This document shows positions 14,611 to 20,606 of a stretch of DNA of 20,606 bases, one piece after another. The translations under genes and the position numbers were made by a program. Within the stretch, counting starts at the first letter, position 1; each line of letters starts with the position of its first letter. The notes under the pieces are model-generated. The model saw nothing but the letters and a program-made list of their open reading frames with translations, had not been told where the DNA came from and did no database searches. The stretch lies in the NCBI GenBank assembly GCA_947178455.1, contig CAMWYI010000012.1:1-20606 (forward strand). The letters run 5' to 3'. This stretch comes from an uncultured Alistipes sp. Its GTDB lineage: Bacteria; Bacteroidota; Bacteroidia; Bacteroidales; Rikenellaceae.

Positions 14611-14673
14611 AGTGTCGTTTCTGACCGTTTTTGCATAAAAAATCGCGCCGGAAATGAGCTTTATTTACAAGAA

Positions 14674-14704
14674 ACGGCGGAAGAATTTGATGTCCTTCCG
14701 CCGT
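14674..14704. terminator. Bidirectional terminator between convergent genes
   Basis: A perfect 10-bp stem, ACGGCGGAAG (14674-14683) and CTTCCGCCGT (14695-14704), has an 11-base loop. The T-rich flank on the minus side (TTTCTTG) and CTTT on the plus side let it serve both the 114-aa gene and the integrase/RhuM-like transcript, whose stop is at 14713. Confidence 0.75.
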
Positions 14705-14712
14705 CTTTCGGT

Positions 14713-15100
14713 TCAATTGGCTTGCCCTATATGCGAGTGGATTTGCAGAATGATAGGTATTGTCGGTTTCGGTCTTACAGCTCGGACAACTTGTTCCGTA
14801 ATCCACTGTTGGAACGCTTTGCTCGGAGGCGTGTCGATCCGAAAACAGAGAGCGATAATCATATCGAGATTATAGTATTCGACAACGTATTGGCAACCAT
14901 TATACACTATACTTTGCTCTGTCTGCACGTTGTGTTCATCTAATTCACCCTCCAAGTAGCTTTGCAATGCATCTTTCAATACTTGCCGCCGTTGTATGGA
15001 ATATCAAGGCGATTTCTTCGACGGTCATCCATACCGTTCCATCGGATGATAGTGTAACTGTTACACGGTCAGGTTTTATGGTGATGGTTCCTCGTTTCAT
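14713..15100 (-). pseudogene. RhuM-like protein split by a frameshift
   Basis: Two adjoining minus-strand frames together look like one RhuM-family protein. The first (15100 to 14945, 51 aa) has MKRGTITIKP, then DGTVWMTVEEIALIFHTTAA and SIERCIAKLLGG with a stop; it carries a helix-turn-helix-like segment at about 26-49. The second frame (from about 14979 to 14713) continues with EGELDEHNVQTEQSIVYNGC and QYVVEYYNLDMIIALCFRID, the family's hallmark YYNLDMII, then a KAFQQWITEQVV helix. A one-base-class shift between about 14947 and 14980 separates them. It may be a disrupted gene or a programmed shift. The ATG lies 2 bases after the integrase stop, so the pair is translationally coupled. Confidence 0.65.
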
Positions 15101-15102
15101 AG

Positions 15103-16335
15103 CTATTCCTCCAACGCTATTTTCTCGATTTCATCTAATTGTCCCGCCAGCGCTTGCATATCTCGGCCTATTTTGTCGTTGGTAATTCGGGCGTAGATTT
15201 GGGTCGTCACGATATTTGTGTGGCCCAGCATCTTCGATACCGTTTCGATCGGCACGCCTTTGGCCAGCGTCATCGTCGTCGCGAACGTGTGCCGCGCAAG
15301 GTGGAACGTAATATTCTTTTCAATGCCGCATAGGTCGGCGATTTCTTTCAGATACGAGTTGAGTTTCTGATTGCTCAGCACCGGTAGCAATCGTCCGTCG
15401 GGCAGCGTTCCCTCGTATTTCTTTAAGAGCATTTGCGGTACTTTCAGCAGCGGTACGTTTACCGGTGTCTGCGTCTTGTGTCGGTGCGTCATGATCCACA
15501 GCTTGCCGTCGAACGAGGTGCGGATATTGTCGGCTGTCAGCTCCCGCACGTCGATGTAGGCCAATCCCGTGAAGCACGAAAAGATGAATACGTCGCGTAC
15601 CTGTTCCAACCGTACGCACGGCATCTTCTTTTGCAGGATGCGTTGCAGTTCTTCTTCGGTCAGATAGCCGCGGTCTACTTTCTTCAAGCGGATGCGGTAG
15701 TTGGCGAACGGATCGTGAAATATCCATCCGTTGTTCTTCGCTTCGATAATAATCATGCGCAGCGTTTGCAGAAACTTGGCTGCCGTATTTTGACAGCATT
15801 GTTTTTCCGTCCGCAGAAATTGCTCGAAGCACACAAGAAACGAATGCGTTACTTCTTTCAGCGCAACATCTTTTATCCGATACTTCGTCTGAATGAATTC
15901 TTCCAGCCTTCGCATGCAGCGGTCGTACTTGGCATGGGTCGCCGCACTCTTGCTGATGCCCACCAGCTTCTGCACATCTTCGTTGTGTTTGCGAAACGTA
16001 CCCAACAAAGTCTGTTGCCGAATGGTTATTCCTAAAAAGGCGTTGCGGACTTTCTCGGCCGTTACATAGGCTTCGTATTTCTCGATTTCCCGATAGTGGG
16101 TGCGCAGGCTCGTCCGTATTTCGTCGAGCAGCGCGTTGAACTCGCGGGCGGCTTTCGTCGTGCCGAGCATCTTTTGATTCGTCGCATCCCACAGCTCCGG
16201 TTCGATGTCTAATTTCGCGCTGAATTGTACGGATTCGCCATTGACCGAAACGCGAATCATAATGCCCGCTTTTCCCATTCTGTTTACTTGATTCTTTCGG
16301 GCATAGAAAAGAATCGTGAATGTGCTTTTACTCAT
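15103..16335 (-). CDS. Tyrosine recombinase (integrase), Bacteroides type
   Basis: This 410-aa integrase would insert or excise the island. An N-terminal arm-binding domain (about 3-60, FTILFYARKNQVNRMGKAGI) precedes a SAM-like core-binding domain (about 110-215) and the catalytic domain (225-400). Catalytic residues visible are His345 and Arg348 in FHLARHTFAT, His372 in GHTNIVTT and the nucleophile Tyr381 in QIYARI, with a candidate Lys near 287. The usual first Arg is missing: the motif reads CFTGLAYIDV instead of TGLR, as is known for Bacteroides integrases such as IntDOT. A longer frame to 16425 exists, but MSKSTFTILF is the normal family start. It overlaps nothing and is followed after 2 bases by the RhuM-like gene. 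Confidence 0.95.
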   Translation of the reverse strand: MSKSTFTILFYARKNQVNRMGKAGIMIRVSVNGESVQFSAKLDIEPELWDATNQKMLGTTKAAREFNALLDEIRTSLRTHYREIEKYEAYVTAEKVRNAFLGITIRQQTLLGTFRKHNEDVQKLVGISKSAATHAKYDRCMRRLEEFIQTKYRIKDVALKEVTHSFLVCFEQFLRTEKQCCQNTAAKFLQTLRMIIIEAKNNGWIFHDPFANYRIRLKKVDRGYLTEEELQRILQKKMPCVRLEQVRDVFIFSCFTGLAYIDVRELTADNIRTSFDGKLWIMTHRHKTQTPVNVPLLKVPQMLLKKYEGTLPDGRLLPVLSNQKLNSYLKEIADLCGIEKNITFHLARHTFATTMTLAKGVPIETVSKMLGHTNIVTTQIYARITNDKIGRDMQALAGQLDEIEKIALEE

Positions 16336-16714
16336 AATACCTCTCGTTTTGTTCTCGTCGGGCGATTTCAGTAACGAATCGCCGTCGGCAAATGAACGTT
16401 TTCGATAAGCCGAGGGCAGAGCCAAGCATGCTTGAGCTTTGCCGAGGCGAGAAAACGTGCATGCAATGAACGGTTAATAATTGGTTTATGAGCAGATACT
16501 TTCAGGACAATAGGCGACAAATCAGCGACTTGCGTCGTAAATCGTTACTAAAACGGTCGATGGGATTTTAGTAACGGTTTTAGTAACGCGACTTTGTCCG
16601 AACGGGACTTTTTCGTGTCTTCCGGATGTCCGAGAGAAGAAAACGAAAATCCCGCAAAACCTTGATTTTGCGGGATTTGTTATTGTTTGACCCCATTTTG
16701 TCTTTGAGGTTCAG
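16336..16714. other. Region between integrase and tRNA-Ser with candidate arm-type sites
   Basis: No gene is supported. An 11-base word, TTTTAGTAACG, occurs twice in direct orientation (16566-16576 and 16578-16588, period 12) and once inverted as CGTTACTAAAA (16543-16553). Position between an integrase start and a tRNA 3' end, and the mixed orientation of the repeats, fit integrase arm-binding sites in an attachment region. A terminator hairpin (16647-16678) follows to the right. Confidence 0.55.
16647..16678 (-). terminator. Terminator of tRNA-Ser
   Basis: A perfect 13-bp stem, AAATCCCGCAAAA (16647-16659) and TTTTGCGGGATTT (16666-16678), with a 6-base loop lies 37 bases beyond the tRNA 3' end. 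On the minus strand it is followed by TTTTCGTTTTC. It could also work on the plus strand. Confidence 0.8.
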
Positions 16715-16801
16715 CGGAGAGAGAGGGATTCGAACCCCCGGTACAGTTGCCCGTACACCGCATTTCGAGTGCGGCCCGATCGACCACTCCGGCATCTCTC
16801 C
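16715..16801 (-). tRNA. tRNA-Ser (anticodon CGA)
   Basis: On the minus strand the acceptor GGAGAGA (16795-16801) pairs with TCTCTCC (16716-16722), with discriminator G at 16715. The anticodon arm reads CCGCA-CTCGAAA-TGCGG, giving CGA. A long variable arm with stem GTAC/GTAC marks a class II tRNA, and the T arm is GGGGG-TTCGAAT-CCCTC. No CCA is encoded. Its 3' end points at the integrase, the usual geometry of a tRNA used as an integration site. Confidence 0.96.
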
Positions 16802-16817
16802 TCGATTTTGGAGCGTG

Positions 16818-16825
16818 CAAATATA
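16818..16825 (-). promoter_or_regulatory. -7 element of the tRNA-Ser gene
   Basis: TATATTTG on the minus strand, 16 bases above the tRNA 5' end, matches TAnnTTTG. No clear TTG is found at the -33 position. Confidence 0.5.
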
Positions 16826-16900
16826 ACCATATTTTTGATTCCTACCTATTTTTTTGCGAAAAATATCGCGGTGTTGCGATTTTTTCGGCGGCGGGCAATT

Positions 16901-16930
16901 TTGCAACCTGCCGAAAGTTGCCTATATTTG
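16901..16930 (+). promoter_or_regulatory. Promoter of the Trp/Gly-rich lipoprotein gene
   Basis: TTG (16901-16903, within TTTTG), a 19-base spacer and TATATTTG (16923-16930) match the consensus. The transcript would start near 16937, leaving a leader of about 140 bases before the ATG at 17076. No obvious riboswitch is seen in that leader. Confidence 0.7.
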
Positions 16931-17075
16931 CGACAAAAGGCATCTAAATTGAAATGGCTATTCGGACGGAACCGAACGAGGGCAAACCGTTTCGGATGCA
17001 AAAGCGGCACAATAATTCCGGTACGATTTTCGTTCCTGTTAATGAAAGATGTACCGAAGCAAATAGGCAACTGCT

Positions 17076-18203
17076 ATGAAAAAGTGGAGTTTTCTTTCCG
17101 GTTTCGTCGCGCTGACGGCGGTCTTGGGTGGCTGTACGTCGGCCTATTATACGTCGGCAGGGTATGCGGGCGATGATTTGTATGCGACGCACGACAAAGT
17201 GCAGATAGCCCGTCGCCAACAACAAGAGGCCGAAGCCCGAAAAGCGGCGGCGGAAGCGCGCCGTGCGGAGTGGGAAGCCCGCATTGCGGAAGCAGAAGCC
17301 CTTGCGGCGCAAAACGAATACGAAGGCACGGTCTCGTCGGGCAGAAATACCTATTCGAGCGTACTGGCCGATACCTACGAGAGCGCTTATGCCCGTCGTC
17401 TGCGCGGGTTCGAGTCGCCGACCTACCGCATGCCGTCGAGCTACTACAATTTCCGTTACGGCGATGCGTTCACCTATGTTTCGGCTTACGATCCGGCGTT
17501 CTACAACATCGTCGTGTCGGGCGACCAAGTGTGGGTCGAACCCAAATACATCTCGTCGATGTTCGGCACGTGGGGCGCAACGGTCTACACGGGCAACTGG
17601 TACGGCGGGTGGAGTGTCGGCTGGGGATTCGGTTCGTCGTGGTGGAGGTATCCCTCGTGGGGCTGGAACTGGGGATTCGCCTATCATCCTTGGCACGACC
17701 CTTGGTATCGTCCCGGCTGGGGCCCGGCATGGGGGCCGTCGGGGTGGCACGGTCATTGGGCTTATCGTCGTCCGCACAACTATCGGCTGGACAGCTACTC
17801 CCGTCCGAATAACAACGGTTGGCGTCAGCCTGTCGGCACCGGAACGAGTCGGAACGAAGGCTACGGGCGCGGATACAACACCGGCCGCACGGGCAGCTAC
17901 AACAACAGCGGGCGGGGCAGCAGCTACAACAATCGCGGCACCGGCAACCGGAACAACGGTTATAATAACAGCGGCACGCGCAACGACCGCAATAACAATG
18001 CGACCCGTCCCTCCGGCAGCAACGACCGGAACAGCAACTCGTACAACAGCGGACGAGGGAGCAGCTACAACAGCGGACGCGGCAGTTCGGACGGATTTTC
18101 GGGCGGCAGCCGCAGCGGCGGTTCGAGCGGTGGCAGTTACGGCGGTGGCAGCAGTTCGGGTGGTGGAAATCGCGGTGGCGGAAGCTACAATCGCGGCCGT
18201 TAA
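17076..18203 (+). CDS. Low-complexity lipoprotein (Trp-rich middle, Gly/Asn/Ser-rich tail)
   Basis: The 375-aa protein starts with a textbook lipoprotein signal (MKKWSFLSGFVALTAVLGGC, Cys20). Residues 40-85 are an Ala/Glu/Arg coiled coil (QQQEAEARKAAAEARRAEWE). Residues about 115-165 form a more ordered region with SSYYNFRYGDAF. Residues 172-230 are strikingly rich in Trp, Gly, Pro and His (YGGWSVGWGFGSSWW, SGWHGHWAY), and the final 135 residues are almost only Gly, Asn, Ser, Arg and Tyr. Such proteins in Bacteroidota are annotated only as hypothetical or prolin/vitellogenin-like; the role is unknown, probably at the envelope. The beta-barrel gene follows after 41 or 68 bases, depending on its start. 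Confidence 0.88.
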   Translation: MKKWSFLSGFVALTAVLGGCTSAYYTSAGYAGDDLYATHDKVQIARRQQQEAEARKAAAEARRAEWEARIAEAEALAAQNEYEGTVSSGRNTYSSVLADTYESAYARRLRGFESPTYRMPSSYYNFRYGDAFTYVSAYDPAFYNIVVSGDQVWVEPKYISSMFGTWGATVYTGNWYGGWSVGWGFGSSWWRYPSWGWNWGFAYHPWHDPWYRPGWGPAWGPSGWHGHWAYRRPHNYRLDSYSRPNNNGWRQPVGTGTSRNEGYGRGYNTGRTGSYNNSGRGSSYNNRGTGNRNNGYNNSGTRNDRNNNATRPSGSNDRNSNSYNSGRGSSYNSGRGSSDGFSGGSRSGGSSGGSYGGGSSSGGGNRGGGSYNRGR

Positions 18204-18244
18204 GGCTGGGCACAACATCTGTCGGAGCCGGTAGCTTCGGCAAA

Positions 18245-19990
18245 ATGGCAAACGGAAAAAAACAGAAAGAGATGAAAATAAATGGTTGGCTAACGGGGTG
18301 TTGTGTGCTCTGCTTCGCAGCGATTTCGTCGCACGTGCAGGCGCAGTCCGATTATCGCTTCGGCGGACTGGCACTCAACCGCGATTTGATGATGGCGTGG
18401 GATTTCTCGTCGCTTTCGCGGCCGCAGACTTTCGGTTCGGCGCGGTCGATGGGCATGGGCGGAGCGTTCGTTTCGCTGGGGGCCGACCTCGCGTCGATGT
18501 CGCTCAATCCGGCCGGATTGGGCATGTATCGGCATAACGAATTTTCGATTACGCCGCTCGTGTCGCTCGCACGGGCTTCGTCGTCTTCGGCGGCAGGGGC
18601 CCAGTCGTGGGCCGGCAACAGCAAGAACCGTTTTGCGCTGGCCGATGTCGGGCTGGCATTCAACCTCTTCGAGCGGGCCAACGGGGCGTTGACCAGCATG
18701 ACGCTCGGTTTCGGGCTGAACCGCGTGGCCGATTTCAATACGCGCTACTCGTTCGCGTCGGACGTTCGCTACGACGGAGCGATGGTGCCTAGCATCGCCG
18801 ACGTATTCGCGCAACAGCTGAATCAGGGCGGAGTTTTCCCCGACATGAATTCCGACGGTGGGCTGAACGGACGGCTCGATTACCGCAATCCCTACTTTTG
18901 GCCTGCGGTGCTGGCCTACAAGAGTGCGATGACGCATGTGGTGCCTGTCGGTGCGGGCGATATGTCCGAGTGGGAGGCCGACGCTATCGGCCCGCGCGCG
19001 TCGATTCTCCGGTCGGTCGATGCGGTCGAGACGGGTTCTATCAACGAATTCGACCTGTCGCTGGGTGCCAATCTGAACAATGTGGTCTATATCGGCGCTT
19101 CGCTCGGTATTCAGACCGTGCGCAAGACCTCGACGCTCGTCTATGGCGAGGATTACGGCTATTTTGCCGACGGCGACGACGGGTATGCCTACGGGCCCGG
19201 CGGCGTGCTACCTGCCCAGCTGGAATACGCCGACTTGTGGCAGCGCACGATACTCGACGGCGCGGGCGTGAACTTCAAATTGGGCGTTATCGTGCGTCCG
19301 GTTGGGGGGCTGCGGTTGGGCGTGGCCGTCCATACGCCGACTTTCTATTCGCTCGACCGTTCGTATCGGGCGGGCATGGACTACCGGCTGCTTTCCAATA
19401 TCGAGGGCGTGTCGGGAGCCGAAGAACGGCTGGAATCGCCCGTGCAGTACGACGAAGGTACGGACTGCTGGGATTTCGTGTCGCCCACGCGGCTGATGTT
19501 CGGGGCCTCGTATGCGTTCGGCAAGTTCGCCATCGTGTCGGTGGACTACGAACGCGACTGGTACAACGGCATTCGGGTCAAGAACGTGCCGACCGGCTCG
19601 GATTTCGGCCCGACGTCCTACAAAACGGATTTTCAGCTGAATTTCTGTGCGACGAACAACCTGCGGGCAGGTGTCGAGCTGCGGCCGTCGCCGCGATTCG
19701 CCTTGCGGGCGGGGTACGGCTATTCGTCGTCGATGCTGAAAGACGAATCGCTGGCCTATGAGGTTCCCCAACTGACCGACAGCCATTACTTTACGTTGGG
19801 CGCAGGTGTGAATCTGTCGCGCACCGTGTCGCTGGATGTCGCTTATCAGTGCCTGGTGGACCACCAAAGCGAATACCGGCTGTTTTACAGCTATGACCAG
19901 ACGGCCGAGGCGTTTTCCTATGCGTCGGATTTATACAGGACGTCGTTCACGCGCCATTTTATTGCCCTGACGCTGGGGGTACACTTTTAA
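18245..19990 (+). CDS. Outer-membrane beta-barrel protein, FadL/PorV-like
   Basis: A 581-aa protein with a signal peptide (hydrophobic ending HVQA, then QSDYRF). An alternative start at 18272 (MKINGWL) drops nine charged residues and may be the true one. After the signal comes the conserved early stretch of this family: TFGSARSMGMGGAFVSLGAD then LASMSLNPAGLGMY, the G-x-A-x-x-L-x-x-NPAGL pattern shared by FadL-type transporters and Bacteroidetes PorV/hemin-receptor-like proteins. The rest is alternating amphipathic strands, ending in a C-terminal aromatic (LTLGVHF) that fits the barrel-insertion signal. It probably moves hydrophobic compounds or serves protein export across the outer membrane. 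It follows the lipoprotein on the same strand and may be co-transcribed. Confidence 0.88.
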   Translation: MANGKKQKEMKINGWLTGCCVLCFAAISSHVQAQSDYRFGGLALNRDLMMAWDFSSLSRPQTFGSARSMGMGGAFVSLGADLASMSLNPAGLGMYRHNEFSITPLVSLARASSSSAAGAQSWAGNSKNRFALADVGLAFNLFERANGALTSMTLGFGLNRVADFNTRYSFASDVRYDGAMVPSIADVFAQQLNQGGVFPDMNSDGGLNGRLDYRNPYFWPAVLAYKSAMTHVVPVGAGDMSEWEADAIGPRASILRSVDAVETGSINEFDLSLGANLNNVVYIGASLGIQTVRKTSTLVYGEDYGYFADGDDGYAYGPGGVLPAQLEYADLWQRTILDGAGVNFKLGVIVRPVGGLRLGVAVHTPTFYSLDRSYRAGMDYRLLSNIEGVSGAEERLESPVQYDEGTDCWDFVSPTRLMFGASYAFGKFAIVSVDYERDWYNGIRVKNVPTGSDFGPTSYKTDFQLNFCATNNLRAGVELRPSPRFALRAGYGYSSSMLKDESLAYEVPQLTDSHYFTLGAGVNLSRTVSLDVAYQCLVDHQSEYRLFYSYDQTAEAFSYASDLYRTSFTRHFIALTLGVHF

Positions 19991-19992
19991 TA

Positions 19993-20009
19993 CCCGTTTA
20001 AGAAACGGG
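19993..20009. terminator. Short hairpin after the beta-barrel gene
   Basis: CCCGTTT-AAG-AAACGGG is a perfect 7-bp stem starting 3 bases after the stop at 19990. The T-run on either side is poor (ATTTAAG), so termination is plausible but unproven. A second stem, GGGGCG-AGCA-CGCCCC (20058-20073), lies between here and the convergent ugd gene. Confidence 0.45.
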
Positions 20010-20105
20010 ATTTAAGGGTTGCGGACACTCTTAATGCTCGGGTTTGCCGCGCGGCTGGGGGCGAGCACGCCCCAAAGAGCGCAATAATGTCAAGATGAGC
20101 GAAAG

Positions 20106-20606
20106 TTACCCGATTTTGTAATAAATAAAGCCTGCTTCGGCGACCTCTTCGGGGTCGTAGATGTTGCGGCCGTCGATGAGCACTTTGGCCCGCATCAACC
20201 GTTCGAGCACGGCGAACGAGGGCACGCGAAACTCTTTCCACTCCGTGAGCAGCAACAGCGCATCGGCGTCTGCCGCCGCTTCGTACATCTCCTTGCAGTA
20301 GATTACCTTGTCGCCCAAACGGCGTTTGCACTCGGTCATCGCTACGGGGTCGTAGACCTTGACCGTGACGCCGGCAGCCAGCAGCCGGTCGATGACGACC
20401 AGCGCGGGAGCCTCGCGCATGTCGTCGGTTTCGGGCTTGAACGACAATCCCCACAGCGCGACCGTCTTTCCGGCCAGCGCTCCGGCGTAATGCTTTTCGA
20501 GTTTCTCGAAAAGCACCGTTTTCTGCCGTTCGTTCACCTCGTCCACCGCCCTCAGCACCTGCATCGGATAGCCGTTTTGCTCGGCCGTCTTAATCAGCGC
20601 CTTGAC
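20106..20606 (-). CDS. ugd: UDP-glucose 6-dehydrogenase, C-terminal part, 5' end beyond window
   Basis: The frame is open at the window edge and encodes the last 166 residues of the enzyme that oxidises UDP-glucose to UDP-glucuronate for capsule and polysaccharide synthesis. Visible family marks are VNERQK (late linker helix), GKTVALWGLSFKPETDDMRE (the substrate-binding GLSFKPxTDDxR motif), VKVYDPVAM, LLLTEWKEF and the terminal VLIDGRNIYDP. The N-terminal NAD-binding half and the catalytic Cys lie outside the window. A stop at 20106 gives a normal C-terminus ending in GFIYYKIG. It is transcribed toward the beta-barrel gene. Confidence 0.95.
   Translation of the reverse strand, partial: VKALIKTAEQNGYPMQVLRAVDEVNERQKTVLFEKLEKHYAGALAGKTVALWGLSFKPETDDMREAPALVVIDRLLAAGVTVKVYDPVAMTECKRRLGDKVIYCKEMYEAAADADALLLLTEWKEFRVPSFAVLERLMRAKVLIDGRNIYDPEEVAEAGFIYYKIG

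Noticed and set aside
17870..18190. Repetitive GGC/AGC-rich DNA as a CRISPR or tandem-repeat array
   Set aside because: The repeats are irregular codons for Gly, Asn and Ser within the lipoprotein tail; there are no conserved repeat and spacer units.
16944..18374. Long minus-strand frame of 476 codons rich in Ala, Val and Arg
   Set aside because: It is the shadow of the Gly/Asn/Ser-rich lipoprotein repeats; composition is an artefact of the low-complexity coding strand.

Overview
The window looks like chromosome of a gut-type Bacteroidota, most likely Bacteroidales. Several promoters match the Bacteroidetes consensus (TTG or TTTG, 19-21 bases, TAnnTTTG), starts lack strong Shine-Dalgarno sites, conjugation remnants are of the CTnDOT (TraO/TraQ) family, and the integrase is the Bacteroides type lacking the usual first catalytic Arg. 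Alistipes or a relative is my guess from the GC-rich codon use on the right, but the sequence does not prove it.

From 1 to about 16.7 kb is a mosaic accessory island. (a) 1-4090, minus strand: a type I restriction-modification operon, read as a half-length HsdS, HsdM, a zinc-ribbon protein, a one-TM protein and a full-length HsdS cut by the window edge; no hsdR is visible. (b) 4.1-5.7 kb: repeats and decayed conjugation genes, traO (5'-degraded) and traQ (out-of-frame internal deletion). (c) 5.7-7.1 kb: an AT-rich solitary 458-aa protein with a weak nuclease-like motif. (d) 7.5-7.9 kb: a truncated mobilization gene beside a dense cluster of hairpins resembling an origin of transfer. (e) 8.2-9.5 kb: a WYL-domain regulator opposite two tiny genes, one a zinc ribbon. 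(f) 9.5-12.3 kb: an AT-rich cassette of three unrecognised genes, the last two translationally coupled and both membrane-associated; this is the best candidate for an undescribed system. (g) 12.3-13.1 kb: a DUF1232 gene followed by a strongly folded sequence with its own terminator, a probable structured RNA. (h) 13.1-14.6 kb: a lipoprotein with an internal duplication plus a small partner. (i) 14.7-16.3 kb: a tyrosine integrase with a RhuM-like gene 2 bases downstream that is split by a frameshift.

The integrase lies beside tRNA-Ser(CGA) (16715-16801), whose 3' end faces it. Candidate integrase arm sites lie between them. This suggests that the tRNA gene marks the right end of the island.

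Right of the tRNA the sequence is GC-rich and looks like core genome: a Trp- and Gly-rich lipoprotein, an outer-membrane FadL/PorV-like beta-barrel protein, and the C-terminal part of UDP-glucose 6-dehydrogenase running off the right edge.
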